The translations under genes and the position numbers were made by a program. From contig ONAZ01000016.1 in assembly GCA_900315945.1 (NCBI GenBank), forward strand, positions 1-60,971: a stretch of DNA of 60,971 nucleotides, written 5' to 3'. Position 1 is the first letter of the stretch; every line of letters starts with the position of its first letter. This document shows, one piece after another, positions 51,993 to 60,971 of the stretch. The stretch comes from an uncultured Lachnospiraceae bacterium. Its GTDB lineage: Bacteria; Bacillota; Clostridia; Lachnospirales; Lachnospiraceae. The notes beneath the pieces were generated by a model. That model ran no database searches. It worked only from the letters and a program-made list of their open reading frames with translations, and was not told the origin of the DNA.

Positions 51993-53093
51993 AACAACCT
52001 CCATTTCAGATATGCATTAATGAAGTTATCAATTTCACCGTCCATTACAGCATTTACATTCGAAGTCTCTTCATTTGTCCTTAAGTCTTTAACCATTGTG
52101 TATGGTTGCATTACATAGGAGCGAATTTGATTACCCCAGCCTATCTCTGTAACTTCACCTCTAATCTCTTCTATATCTTTCAAGTTCTCTTCAAGCTTCA
52201 ACATATATAATTTGGATTTGAGCATCTGCATAGCCTTTTCCTTATTCATATGTTGAGAACGTTCATTCTGACATTGTACAACAATTCCTGATGGAAAATG
52301 CGTAATTCTAATTGCCGAACTAGTCTTATTAATGTGCTGTCCACCAGCGCCGCTAGAACGATAAGTATCTATCCTTATATCATCGTCCTTGATTTCTACA
52401 TCTACGTCTTCTTCAATATCTGGAATCACATCACAACTTGCAAAACTAGTCTGCCTTTTCCCTTGTGCGTTAAATGGTGATATTCTTACAAGTCTATGAA
52501 CCCCCTTCTCAGACTTCAAATATCCGTACGCATTATGACCTGTTACCTGAAATGTAATGTATTTGAGTCCAGCTTCATCCCCATCTAATGAATCTAACAC
52601 TTCTAGTTCAAATCCCTTATCAGAAACCCATCTAGAATACATTCTATAAAGCATTGAAACCCAGTCACAACTTTCTGTTCCACCTGCGCCAGCATGAAGA
52701 GTCACAATAGCATTATCTTCATCGTATTCCTCTGTAAAGAGAGTCTTCATACGAAGGCCATCAAATTCTTTTATAAATTCATCTAGAAGCTCTTTCGTTT
52801 CAACTACAAGTTCCTCATCCTCTTCTTCATTGCCAAGTTCTATATAAGCTTCAATATCTTCGTAAGTATTTAGAAGATTCTCATAGGCTTCTATATCATT
52901 CTTCAAATCTTTCAATTCCTTCATCTTAATACTTGAAGAATCAGAATCATCCCAGAATGTAGGCTCTTCCATTTCTTTTTCTAATTCTATTATCCGATTT
53001 GACTTATTAGCTAAGTCAAAGTGAATCCCTCACTTCCTGTAGTGGAGTTTCATAAGACTTTAAAGTCTTTTTATATTCATCAAGTTCAACCAC
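51989..53093 (-). CDS. prfB: Peptide chain release factor 2 (programmed +1 frameshift)
   Basis: The gene starts at GTG 53091-53093 behind AGAGGGTG, runs 25 codons to CTT (53019-53021), meets TGA at 53016-53018 and continues after a +1 shift from 53017 to the stop at 51989, giving 367 residues. The shifted body shows the SPF motif (RLVRISPFNAQGKR) that reads UGA/UAA and the GGQ motif in SSGAGGQHINKTSS that releases the peptide. RF2 thereby limits its own synthesis at an in-frame UGA. Hpt is translationally coupled at its end. Confidence 0.96.
53009..53027 (-). promoter_or_regulatory. prfB frameshift site
   Basis: Minus strand AGGGATTCA then CTT TGA C: the slippery CTT-T before TGA C is the canonical RF2 site, and AGGGA upstream acts as the internal Shine-Dalgarno-like stimulator, slightly weaker than the common AGGGGG. 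Confidence 0.9.
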
Positions 53094-53113
53094 AGTTTCA
53101 CCCTCTTTCTATA

Positions 53114-54304
53114 TTATAATTTACTATTAATAACTTCTATTGCTTTAAGCACCTGGTTATCTTTCATTTCATCATATGAAGAACTATCGTCACCAGTATA
53201 TTCAAATTCTAATTCAATATCTGGCTCAATGCCTTTTTCGTTAATGCATTCACCACTTGGTGTATAATACTTACCGCTTGTAATGCTTATTACAGACCCA
53301 TCCTCTAATACAGATGATGCTTGTACTACACCTTTTCCATATGTCTTATAACCGATAAGTGTTCCGTAATTATTATCTTTTATAGCCCCTGCAAAAATCT
53401 CAGAAGCAGATGCTGTTCTTCCTGATACAAGCACAGCAATTGGAATATCTAGCTTCTTCTCATCATCAGAATCATATGTCACATCAGGCTGGTTCTTAAT
53501 CTGCAAGCTTACAATCTTAGCCTTAGGAAGAATTTCATCAAGTATCTGCACCGCAGAATCAACTAATCCTCCACCATTAAAGCGCAAATCAAATATGATT
53601 CCTCTTGCACCATTAGCTTTAAGATCATTAATTGCTTTCATGTATTCAGAATAGGTATTATTAGAAAACTCTGAAAGCTCAATATATCCTATATTACCTT
53701 CAAGCATCTTATATGAAACAGATGGAATAGCAACTTTCTTACGTACCACCTTTGCTTGTCTAGTATTTTCTCCTCTCCTATATGTGAGATTAAAAGATGT
53801 TCCTTCCTCACCTTTTGTAAAAGAAGTAAAATCAGAAAGCTCCATATCTGCAGCCATTTTATCATCAGCTGCAACTATTACATCTCCCATCTGCAATCCG
53901 ATGTCTTTAGCCGCAGAATCATCATATACTTTTAGAACAATTACATCTCCCGATTCTTCTTTCGTAAGAACTGCACCAAGTCCGCAGAATTCCCCTGTCA
54001 CATAAGACTTAAATGAATCAGCTTCATCAGCAGGAATATAGGAACTATATTTATCTCCTAAAGCATCTACTAATCCTTTGTATAAGCCTTCTTGAAGCTT
54101 CTTGATATCTACATCATCAATATATGTCTCTTCTATGTACTTTGTAAGATATGATATTTTAGACTTTACTCTTGGAGTTAGTATTTCGGAACTTCTATAT
54201 ACAAATACAAAAATTCCTGTCATCATAATAACACTTATAGAAAGGGCTATTATCAAGCCTGTTAACAGACCTTTTCGATATGTCTTCTTTTCATCGTAAT
54301 CCAT
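53114..54304 (-). CDS. C-terminal processing protease (S41, CtpA type)
   Basis: A 396-residue periplasm-facing serine protease with one N-terminal membrane helix (about 13-36). A PDZ domain (about 95-175) precedes the S41 catalytic core, with IIFDLRFNGGG, the nucleophile Ser in GRTASASEIFAGA (about 300) and the catalytic Lys in YKTYGKGVV. It follows ftsX by six bases, so its target is probably linked to FtsEX-controlled wall cleavage; that is inference. Confidence 0.93.
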   Translation of the reverse strand: MDYDEKKTYRKGLLTGLIIALSISVIMMTGIFVFVYRSSEILTPRVKSKISYLTKYIEETYIDDVDIKKLQEGLYKGLVDALGDKYSSYIPADEADSFKSYVTGEFCGLGAVLTKEESGDVIVLKVYDDSAAKDIGLQMGDVIVAADDKMAADMELSDFTSFTKGEEGTSFNLTYRRGENTRQAKVVRKKVAIPSVSYKMLEGNIGYIELSEFSNNTYSEYMKAINDLKANGARGIIFDLRFNGGGLVDSAVQILDEILPKAKIVSLQIKNQPDVTYDSDDEKKLDIPIAVLVSGRTASASEIFAGAIKDNNYGTLIGYKTYGKGVVQASSVLEDGSVISITSGKYYTPSGECINEKGIEPDIELEFEYTGDDSSSYDEMKDNQVLKAIEVINSKL

Positions 54305-54310
54305 TACAAA

Positions 54311-55219
54311 TTATACCTTTAGATGTCTCTTCAATGTAAATCTACTTCCGAAATAACCAATTCCAACTCCAAGGAGAATAGAAACTGGAATAAGAACAGC
54401 AAATATCTCTCCGAGTGGGACAAATGTCAGCATAGAACTTAATAGATTAAATTCTTTAGCCACATATGACATTATAGATTGGTACATAAAGAACAAAAGT
54501 ATCAACGGAATTGCTGCTCCCACAAGGCCAATAACAATACCCTCAACAATAAATGGAGCTCTAACGAAAGAATCTTTTGCACCTATTAACTTCATAATAG
54601 CAATTTCTTCTTTCCTTACTGATATACCGACTGTTACTGTATTATTAATCAAGAATACTGCAACTAGTATCAAAATCAAAACAATAGCCACAGACACAAC
54701 TGTAAGCAATTTATTAAAGTCGGTCAAAACATTTGCAGCAACTTCTGACTGCTTAACTTCTCTAACACCATCAATTTCTTTTGCAAAATTAACAAATGAA
54801 GTTTGCTTTGCCACATCTGCTAATGTCACTTTATAATTAGCAGAATTTATCAGTGGATTATCTCCATTAAAACTTGCCGCTATATTCTCATCCCCTTCAA
54901 AATACGAATCTTTGAATGATTCCCATGCTTTCTCGGGGCTTATATATTCATAACTGTCAACCTCTCCTCTAGAAGCAATCTGCTGACCTATAGCATCAAT
55001 CTTCCCTTGATCTATACCTTCGTCAAAGAATACGGTTACCGTTACACCTTTCTCTGCTGTTTTGACCATTGCTTGAAAATTAACACCCAAAGAATAGAAT
55101 ATACCTAGGAGGAATATACATGCAGCCATTGTTGCCATAGAAGCTAAGCTAAACATTTTATTTCTCCAAATGTTTTTAAGTCCTTGTTGTATGTTATATA
55201 GAAGCGTACTAAATTTCAT
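54311..55219 (-). CDS. ftsX: Cell-division membrane protein FtsX
   Basis: A 302-residue protein with the FtsX layout: one N-terminal helix (about 25-45), an extracellular domain of about 120 residues, then three helices (about 170-300). It forms with FtsE a transporter-like complex that controls peptidoglycan hydrolases outside the cell. It starts two bases after ftsE ends. There is no hydrolase gene of the PcsB/CwlO kind next to it. Confidence 0.95.
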   Translation of the reverse strand: MKFSTLLYNIQQGLKNIWRNKMFSLASMATMAACIFLLGIFYSLGVNFQAMVKTAEKGVTVTVFFDEGIDQGKIDAIGQQIASRGEVDSYEYISPEKAWESFKDSYFEGDENIAASFNGDNPLINSANYKVTLADVAKQTSFVNFAKEIDGVREVKQSEVAANVLTDFNKLLTVVSVAIVLILILVAVFLINNTVTVGISVRKEEIAIMKLIGAKDSFVRAPFIVEGIVIGLVGAAIPLILLFFMYQSIMSYVAKEFNLLSSMLTFVPLGEIFAVLIPVSILLGVGIGYFGSRFTLKRHLKV

Positions 55220-55221
55220 CC

Positions 55222-55893
55222 TTAAAACTCTCCTTTGGAGTCACTAACAATGACACCTTTCTTAATTCTAATAACTCTTTTATTCATTGCTTTAACAATT
55301 TCCATATTATGAGTAACAACTACAACAGTTGTTCCTCTATGATTAATCTCGTCAAGCAAATTCATAATATCCCAAGCATTTCCCTCATCCAAGTTACCTG
55401 TTGGCTCATCAGCAAGAAGAATCTTAGGTTGATTAACTAGTGCTCTTGCAATTGCAACACGTTGCTGCTCACCACCAGACAAATTGTCAGGATATGAACG
55501 ATACCTAGCAGCAAGGCCTACAAGAGATAACATCTTTGCAACCTTCTCATTAATCTGTCTTCTTGGAGTCTCAACAACTTTAAGGGCAAAAGCAATATTT
55601 TCATATATATTCCTATCCTGAAGTAACCTAAAGTCCTGGAATACAACACCTATATTTCTTCTAAATTTAGGTATTTGTTTCTTATTAAGCCCAGCAATAG
55701 ACTTGCCATTAATCAATATTCTACCTTTAGTTGGTTCTAATTCTTTAAGTAATAGTTTTATCAATGTTGATTTTCCTGATCCACTATTACCAATTACAAA
55801 TACAAACTCTCCCGGCTCAATATGAAGATTAACATCATTTAGAGCAGGAACACCTTTTTGATATTCTTTGCTAACATGTTCTAGCTTAATCAT
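55222..55893 (-). CDS. ftsE: Cell-division ATP-binding protein FtsE
   Basis: A 223-residue ABC ATPase: Walker A GNSGSGKST (about 35-43), signature LSGGEQQR (about 135-142) and Walker B KILLADEPTGNLD. Its cytoplasmic ATP hydrolysis drives FtsX. It lies three bases after the regulator gene and two before ftsX. Confidence 0.97.
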   Translation of the reverse strand: MIKLEHVSKEYQKGVPALNDVNLHIEPGEFVFVIGNSGSGKSTLIKLLLKELEPTKGRILINGKSIAGLNKKQIPKFRRNIGVVFQDFRLLQDRNIYENIAFALKVVETPRRQINEKVAKMLSLVGLAARYRSYPDNLSGGEQQRVAIARALVNQPKILLADEPTGNLDEGNAWDIMNLLDEINHRGTTVVVVTHNMEIVKAMNKRVIRIKKGVIVSDSKGEF

Positions 55894-55896
55894 AAA

Positions 55897-56979
55897 TTAA
55901 AACTCCTGTGTTTCCATATATTCCATATATTTTACAACCATAAGGGCAATCTTAAATGTTATTGCGTCTTCGAAAACTCTAAGATCAAGACCTGTACTTT
56001 TCTGCAATTTATCTAATCTATATACAAGAGTATTTCTGTGAATATATAGCTGCCTTGATGTTTCTGATACATTAAGGGAATTCTCAAAGAATTTGTTAAT
56101 AGTCATTAAAGTCTCTTCATCAAATTGGTCTGGCGACTTTCCTTCGAAAATTTCTTTTATGAACATTTTACATAATGGTATAGGCAATTGATATATTAAT
56201 CTTCCTATTCCTAGTACAGAATAAGCAATTATTTCTTTTTCATCGAAGAAAATCTTACCAACATCTAGTGCCATTCCCGCTTCTTTATAAGAACGAGAAA
56301 CCTCTTTTAACTCATTAACGATAGTTCCGTAAGATACTCTAATTTCATTCTTTTTATCTTTAAAGGATTCTATAATTACTTTTGCTGTTTTCTCAATATC
56401 CTCGTAGGTGCCATTTTCACCTAGATCCTTGAGGACTATAACGCTAGTTTCATCAACAGCTGTGACAAAATCTTTATTCTTGCCACCGAAGATACTTCTT
56501 ACTCGCTCAAATTCATCCCCATCTTTTTCTTCTTCGAATTTAACAATCATAACAACTCGACGAGCTTCAATATCAATATGTAACTTCTTAGCCCTATTAT
56601 AAATATCTACAAGTAACATATTATCCAAAATAAGATTCTTGATAAAATTATCTTTATCAAATCTCTCCTTATATGCAACAAGAAGCTCCGATATCTGGAA
56701 GGATACTATCTTCCCTACAGTTGTATCCTGACCTTCCCCAAATGCAAGTAGCACAAACTCTAATTGACCACCATCAAAAACCTTATACATATTACAAGGC
56801 CCATTAAATTGAGAATCCATATCAGACTCTGCAAATTCAATTGTTTCCTTAACGTAGTCATCTGCGCTATTAGTCGTTGTTGCAAGTACTATTCCATCAG
56901 TATCAAGTACAGCATAATCCTTTCCTGTTATACCTTTGGCACCATCAATAGTATTTTGCAATATCTGATTAGAAATCAT
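55897..56979 (-). CDS. CdaR/PucR-family regulator with C-terminal HTH
   Basis: The start is at ATG 56979 (MISNQILQNTIDGAKGITGKD), behind AAGGAGGGG; a longer frame to 57012 would contain that site. The 360-residue protein has the sugar-diacid-recognition N-terminal region (YAVLDTDGIVLATT), a middle GGDEF-like CdaR section and a C-terminal HTH_30 (LNVSETSRQLYIHRNTLVYRLDKLQ, split here into SETSRQLYIHRNTLVYRLDK). It leads directly into ftsEX, an unusual pairing; the effector is unknown. Confidence 0.88.
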   Translation of the reverse strand: MISNQILQNTIDGAKGITGKDYAVLDTDGIVLATTTNSADDYVKETIEFAESDMDSQFNGPCNMYKVFDGGQLEFVLLAFGEGQDTTVGKIVSFQISELLVAYKERFDKDNFIKNLILDNMLLVDIYNRAKKLHIDIEARRVVMIVKFEEEKDGDEFERVRSIFGGKNKDFVTAVDETSVIVLKDLGENGTYEDIEKTAKVIIESFKDKKNEIRVSYGTIVNELKEVSRSYKEAGMALDVGKIFFDEKEIIAYSVLGIGRLIYQLPIPLCKMFIKEIFEGKSPDQFDEETLMTINKFFENSLNVSETSRQLYIHRNTLVYRLDKLQKSTGLDLRVFEDAITFKIALMVVKYMEYMETQEF

Positions 56980-57344
56980 ATTCCCCCTCCTTAGTTCCCC
57001 ATATATACACATTTGACAATTATCAAATGTTGATTTTAACGTATTTGCACATACCTATAAGAAGATTTTAATACATTTTAACAAATAAATAAAGGATTTA
57101 TTTGTATTTTTTTATGCACTTTTACAAAACACTCAGCAACAGCATCTAATTGTCTGATAATTCACAGCATTAAAGAACAATAGTTTTACATCTCAAAAGT
57201 CAAGTTTCAATTATATTTAATCTATTTTTTGTATAATTCTAACAAAACTCTGGCATTTACTTTCAGTGTCCTTTTGCACCTATTTTTATACATTTTTCGT
57301 GGACAAAGTGAATAAGTCCGTTAATAAATGATTTTTCGTAGGGG

Positions 57345-57381
57345 TTATCCACAAAAATATATGATTTTTATATGTGGATAA
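57345..57381. promoter_or_regulatory. Inverted pair of perfect DnaA boxes
   Basis: TTATCCACA (57345-57353) and its reverse complement TGTGGATAA (57373-57381) both match the DnaA consensus TTATNCACA exactly and lie 19 bases apart inside an A+T-rich gap (56980-57518). No dnaA, dnaN or plasmid gene is near, so this is not oriC. A DnaA-controlled promoter or titration site is possible; the arms could also form a hairpin. The rest of the gap shows nothing else except the sortase terminator. Confidence 0.65.
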
Positions 57382-57462
57382 CTTTTAGTTTCTATTTCCA
57401 CTTTTTTCATCCCAAAATATTTTTGTGCACTTTTCATATTGCTGTACACGACAATAAAAAAC

Positions 57463-57490
57463 GTGTAGTTATACCCAAATATAACTACAC
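57463..57490 (-). terminator. Terminator of the sortase gene
   Basis: GTGTAGTTATA (57463-57473) and TATAACTACAC (57480-57490) pair perfectly over six bases. On the minus strand GTTTTTTATT follows. Confidence 0.85.
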
Positions 57491-57518
57491 ATTCACAAAA
57501 TGGACACATTTTCTAAAT

Positions 57519-58397
57519 TTACTTGTTTATTGAATCATATATTAACTGTTTATTAATTCTATCATACTCTCCAACAAGGGTTCCTAGAACTACAAATCTC
57601 ATATCATCTCTAGAAGTACAAGTTGATAAAGTAACAAGCTTCTTATAATTCTGAATAATCTTCTCAGCATCTGTCGCATTAGGTTCCGATACATCTGGAA
57701 CATCTATCTGCTGCTGCGATAATTGTTTTACCATAGCAATATAATCAACAAATTCTTTATCTGAGCCAAATGTAAGAGTATATACATCACTAGTATCAGA
57801 TACATCATTAAAAGCAAATACCTGGAATCTATATATCCTATCAGCTGTAAGCACCTGGAAATACAAATGATCTTTATAATAATTATCTTCGTATTTGTAC
57901 TTCTGCAAACGACCAAACATAGATTGATCTCTCATATTATGACCATATATAATGTTGTTCTTATCTCTAAAGTCTCCATTATTAAGTGCTTCTAAGAAAA
58001 TACTTCCAGCTCTAAGTTGTTGGCCGTCAAATGATGTACTAAGATACTTATCATCATCTGCTGCTTGTACTACAGGATAACTGATTTCTTCGTTCTCAAA
58101 ATAAAGCCATCCTCTTGTATCTGGATTCTTCTGCTTTAACTCAGCAATGTCAACATCAATCTTATTATACCATTCGTCCCCATTACTAACTGTATATGTC
58201 TTATTAATGTCATCATATACTGATTGACCTCTTAAATAATCAACTAGATAATAAATAAGCCATGCAACTCCTATTAAGACAACAACAATAGCTACTGTTA
58301 TTATTATTCGGCTTCTTAGACTTAGTTTCTTCTTTTCTTTCGCTGCACCGTCTTCTTTAACAGTATTATTCTCTGTAACTTTATTATTCTCTTCCAT
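57519..58397 (-). CDS. Class B sortase
   Basis: A 292-residue transpeptidase anchored by one N-terminal helix (about 28-52). The catalytic His is in IYGHNMRDQSMFGRL, the Cys in LVTLSTCTSRDDMRFV (TLSTC, about 256), and Arg follows at RDDMR-x-VV. The class B fold is marked by YPVVQAADDDKYL. Such enzymes link a small set of surface proteins, often for iron or pilus use, to the wall. No sorting-signal protein is adjacent, so the substrate lies elsewhere. Confidence 0.94.
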   Translation of the reverse strand: MEENNKVTENNTVKEDGAAKEKKKLSLRSRIIITVAIVVVLIGVAWLIYYLVDYLRGQSVYDDINKTYTVSNGDEWYNKIDVDIAELKQKNPDTRGWLYFENEEISYPVVQAADDDKYLSTSFDGQQLRAGSIFLEALNNGDFRDKNNIIYGHNMRDQSMFGRLQKYKYEDNYYKDHLYFQVLTADRIYRFQVFAFNDVSDTSDVYTLTFGSDKEFVDYIAMVKQLSQQQIDVPDVSEPNATDAEKIIQNYKKLVTLSTCTSRDDMRFVVLGTLVGEYDRINKQLIYDSINK

Positions 58398-58566
58398 GAA
58401 TACCTCCTATATATAAAGTGCATCATAACAACATACACATTTAAATCATATAAATATTCCCTCTTCTTGCAATATACACATAATTATACTAGCAATAATG
58501 TTTTTTCACAAGATTATAATGTGTTATAATTAAAACAAATATCATTATAATGCATAAGGGGGAACC

Positions 58567-59661
58567 ATGGTTACAATAAGTCTGGTAATGATTGTAAAAA
58601 ATGAAGAGAAATTACTAAGAAGGTGTCTTGACTCTGTCAAAAATCTTATGGATGAAATAATTATTGTAGATACTGGCTCAACAGATTCGACAAAAGAAAT
58701 AGCAGCCGAATATACTGATAAAATATATGATTTTAAGTGGGTTGATGATTTTTCAGCTGCGAGAAATTTTGCTTTTTCAAAAGCAACCATGGATTATATT
58801 TATAGTTGTGACGCAGACGAAGTTGTTGATGAAGAGAATAGAATGCGTTTTATGAATCTTAAAATGGCACTTGTTCCTGAAGTTGAAATTGTACAAATGC
58901 ATTACGTTGAAAACGGCAAATCTTCTGTCTTAAATACTAAGTCAGAGTATCGTCCAAAACTATATAAAAGAAACCGAAACTTTACATGGATTGAACCTAT
59001 ACATGAAACAGTTAGACTTGATCCTGTTGTATTTGATAGTGATATTGAGATATTACATATGCCAGAAAGTCTTCATCATAAGAGAGACTTTTCTATATTT
59101 GAAAAAGCATATAAAAAAGATAACTATCTAAGCGATAATCTTATTACTATGTATGCGAAGGAACTTCTTAAGTGTGGTGACAAGAGCGATTTCGTTAATG
59201 CCACATCAATATTTGAAAGCATTCTTATCAATCAAAAAGTTACAGAAGAGCAATTATGTAAAGTGTGCTGTGTTCTAGCGAAAGCAGCAAGATTAACAGG
59301 AGACAACACATCACTTTTAAAATACACAACCAAGGTATTAGTTACTGATGCATGTTCAGAAATATGTCTAGAGCTTGGAGAGTATTTCTTAGATAATAAT
59401 GATAACGAAGAAGCTATTGTATGGTTCTATAACGCAGCATACGAAACTGAACCAATCTTAGATATAGCATCTCAAGGAAAAGCTCCTCGCCTTGGCTTAG
59501 CACAATGCTATGCCAATATTGCAAAGGAGCTTGGTTACGATAACTTCTCAGATGAGCCTTCTAAGGAAGAACCACCACAAGATGTATCAGCTATATTAGA
59601 ATTACACAAACAATACCTAAAAGAAGCAATGGATTGGGATATTCCTGAAGAGCAACAATAG
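58567..59661 (+). CDS. Family 2 glycosyltransferase with helical C-terminal part
   Basis: A 364-residue protein. The first 160 residues are a GT-A domain: LVMIVKNEEKLLRRCLDSV, EIIIVDTGSTDST and the SCDADEV metal motif, ending with EPIHETVRLD. The C-terminal half is helical and TPR-like (FEKAYKKDNYLSDNLITMYA, CSEICLELGEYFLDNNDNEEA). This layout resembles SunS-type and beta-1,4-glucosyltransferase-like proteins. It diverges from the sortase gene. GGGGG precedes the ATG. Acceptor unknown. Confidence 0.9.
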   Translation: MVTISLVMIVKNEEKLLRRCLDSVKNLMDEIIIVDTGSTDSTKEIAAEYTDKIYDFKWVDDFSAARNFAFSKATMDYIYSCDADEVVDEENRMRFMNLKMALVPEVEIVQMHYVENGKSSVLNTKSEYRPKLYKRNRNFTWIEPIHETVRLDPVVFDSDIEILHMPESLHHKRDFSIFEKAYKKDNYLSDNLITMYAKELLKCGDKSDFVNATSIFESILINQKVTEEQLCKVCCVLAKAARLTGDNTSLLKYTTKVLVTDACSEICLELGEYFLDNNDNEEAIVWFYNAAYETEPILDIASQGKAPRLGLAQCYANIAKELGYDNFSDEPSKEEPPQDVSAILELHKQYLKEAMDWDIPEEQQ

Positions 59662-59678
59662 CATATCAGAATTATATC

Positions 59679-60866
59679 CTATCTATACTCTGTTTCAACA
59701 AACTTTCTAAGAACAGGCATAGAACGCTTTACTTTCTCAGTATCAATACAATATGCCATCCTAAAGTATCCAGGACATCCGAATGAATCTCCTGGTACAA
59801 GTAATAAATCATATTTCTTTGCTTTATTGCAAAACTCAATAGAAGATTCTTCTAAAGCCTTAGGGAATATATAAAATGTTCCTTGAGGCTTTACTACATT
59901 AAATCCAAGATCAACAAGTTCATTATATATAATATTGGCATTTGTCTCATATACAGACAAATCCGATAGCTTAAAGCCAGTCTTTACCAAAGCAAGTTGC
60001 TGTGTAGCAGATGGACAGTTGTGTCCTATTCCACGACTTATCTGACCACAAATAATTGCAGCAATATCAGAATCAGTACATTTTGGATTAAAAGCCATAT
60101 ATCCTATTCTCTCTCCAGGGAGACTCATTCCTTTCGAATAAGAGTAACAAGAAATAGTATTATCATAATAATGACTTGGATATGGTGTCTTCTTACCATC
60201 AAAGGCAATCTCTCTGTATGGTTCATCTGATATTAAGAAAATATCGTGATTGTATTCTTTCTGTTTTTCTTCTAGTAATGACGCAAGTCTTTTTAATGTC
60301 TCCTCCGAATATACTACTCCTGATGGATTATTAGGAGAGTTAATTAGAATCGCTTGAACATTAGGATTCATCTTCTCTTCTAATTCATCAAACTTAATCT
60401 GAAAATCTGATGTATCTGCAGAAACAATTGTAAACTTCGCTCCTGTACTCTTAATATATGGCACATATTCAGGGAAAAATGGTGCAAATCCTATTATTTC
60501 ATCCCCTGGTTTTGTCACAAGTCGAAAAGCATGGGCTAGAGAAGATGCTGCACCGCTTGTCATGAAAATATGTTTTGTCTCATATGGAATATCAAATCTT
60601 TCCCTAAGTTCCTTAGCAAGATATTCCCTTGCAGACGTATTACCAAGAGACGGAGAATAACCATGTATCTCCATTGGATCTTTACTATTGTAAATGTCGA
60701 TTACAGCTTTCGTATATTCATCAGGACAAGGCACACTAGGATTACCTAGACTATAATCGAATACATTCTCGTATCCAATCTCTTTGCCTCTTGCTGTTGC
60801 ATACTCACTTAATTCTCTAATAACCGATTTGCCATTAAGCATATTTTTAAATTCTTCGTTAATCAT
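59679..60866 (-). CDS. PLP-dependent aminotransferase, class I
   Basis: A 395-residue fold-type I aminotransferase of the aspartate aminotransferase family. FDYSLGNPSVPCPD near 38, TSGAASSLAHAFRLV, LINSPNNPSGVVYS (about 174-187), an SDEPYREI motif and the PLP lysine in YSYSKGMSLPGERIGY (about 236) are all visible. The substrate cannot be told from sequence. It is convergent with the GT2 gene, 17 bases away. Confidence 0.92.
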   Translation of the reverse strand: MINEEFKNMLNGKSVIRELSEYATARGKEIGYENVFDYSLGNPSVPCPDEYTKAVIDIYNSKDPMEIHGYSPSLGNTSAREYLAKELRERFDIPYETKHIFMTSGAASSLAHAFRLVTKPGDEIIGFAPFFPEYVPYIKSTGAKFTIVSADTSDFQIKFDELEEKMNPNVQAILINSPNNPSGVVYSEETLKRLASLLEEKQKEYNHDIFLISDEPYREIAFDGKKTPYPSHYYDNTISCYSYSKGMSLPGERIGYMAFNPKCTDSDIAAIICGQISRGIGHNCPSATQQLALVKTGFKLSDLSVYETNANIIYNELVDLGFNVVKPQGTFYIFPKALEESSIEFCNKAKKYDLLLVPGDSFGCPGYFRMAYCIDTEKVKRSMPVLRKFVETEYR

Positions 60867-60906
60867 TTTGTTTCCTTCCTACTACAATATATTTATGGTT
60901 AATACC

Positions 60907-60923
60907 CCTTACAGCCAGTAAGG
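60907..60923. repeat. Small hairpin near the right edge
   Basis: CCTTAC-AGCCA-GTAAGG forms a 6-bp stem and 5-base loop, 40 bases upstream of the aminotransferase start. No T-run follows. The remaining 48 bases to the edge show no feature. Confidence 0.35.
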
Positions 60924-60971
60924 AATTATCCATCTTGTTGCTTAGCTGTATAATGGTGGAGCAATCGGTAT

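Noticed and set aside
56980-57518. Chromosomal or plasmid replication origin
   Set aside because: Only two DnaA boxes and no dnaA, dnaN or rep gene; a regulatory or titration site fits better.

Overview
The window reads as a piece of a low-GC Firmicutes chromosome, most probably a Lachnospiraceae (Clostridia) species. The signs are a strongly A+T-rich sequence, AGGAGG-type ribosome binding sites, a fused anaerobic ribonucleotide reductase, a class B sortase, a 2-hydroxyacyl-CoA dehydratase set with its ATP-dependent activator, SpoIIE-type phosphatase partner switching, and a CIRCE-controlled clpB. No genus is assigned. Most genes lie on the minus strand.

Region 1 (1-4500) is accessory. A partial antitoxin-like gene with its own promoter and palindromic operator runs off the left edge. 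Next comes a 4.05-kb degenerate integrative element at the 3' end of tRNA-Gly(GCC), bounded by a 25-bp direct repeat (362-386 and 4417-4441). It carries a solitary CdiA-CT-like nuclease, the broken end of a tyrosine integrase, and a 789-residue protein with nine zinc-ribbon repeats interrupted by a Vsr-like PD-(D/E)XK nuclease domain. That last protein is the best candidate for an undescribed system here, probably defence or nucleic-acid processing.

Region 2 (4574-20000) holds folC with a J-domain gene, a DegV fatty-acid-binding protein, a STAS plus SpoIIE-phosphatase/anti-sigma-kinase partner-switching pair, an intact IS110-type insertion sequence with a predicted bridge RNA upstream of its transposase, a CapA-like phosphatase diverging from an MFS-GH3 operon, an extracytoplasmic trigger-factor-like lipoprotein, and a cluster ending in gntR and ispE.

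Region 3 (20000-31900) contains an unknown protein behind a sigma-D-like promoter, then dnaE-pfkA-spoU methyltransferase-unknown-relQ reading leftwards. nrdD follows, with a canonical promoter and an NrdR box, then a TPR lipoprotein.

Region 4 (31000-39000) has the dehydratase operon (two subunits plus activator), membrane proteins, a small XRE regulator, a secreted PI-PLC-like protein, a DUF1653 protein, and an 82/83-bp repeat array between convergent genes.

Region 5 (39000-48300) is amino-acid metabolism (PLP aminotransferase, proC, lysC) with a glycosyltransferase, then rarA and clpB. A perfect 38-bp GC-rich palindrome and a terminator lie between rarA and the aminotransferase.

Region 6 (48300-60971) links a response-regulator HD-GYP protein, a FapA-like protein with nine N-terminal repeats and an Hpt protein to prfB, which needs a programmed +1 frameshift. 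A CdaR-like regulator, ftsE, ftsX and a ctpA-type protease lie upstream in the same direction. A 540-bp gap with two inverted perfect DnaA boxes precedes a class B sortase, a glycosyltransferase and an aminotransferase.
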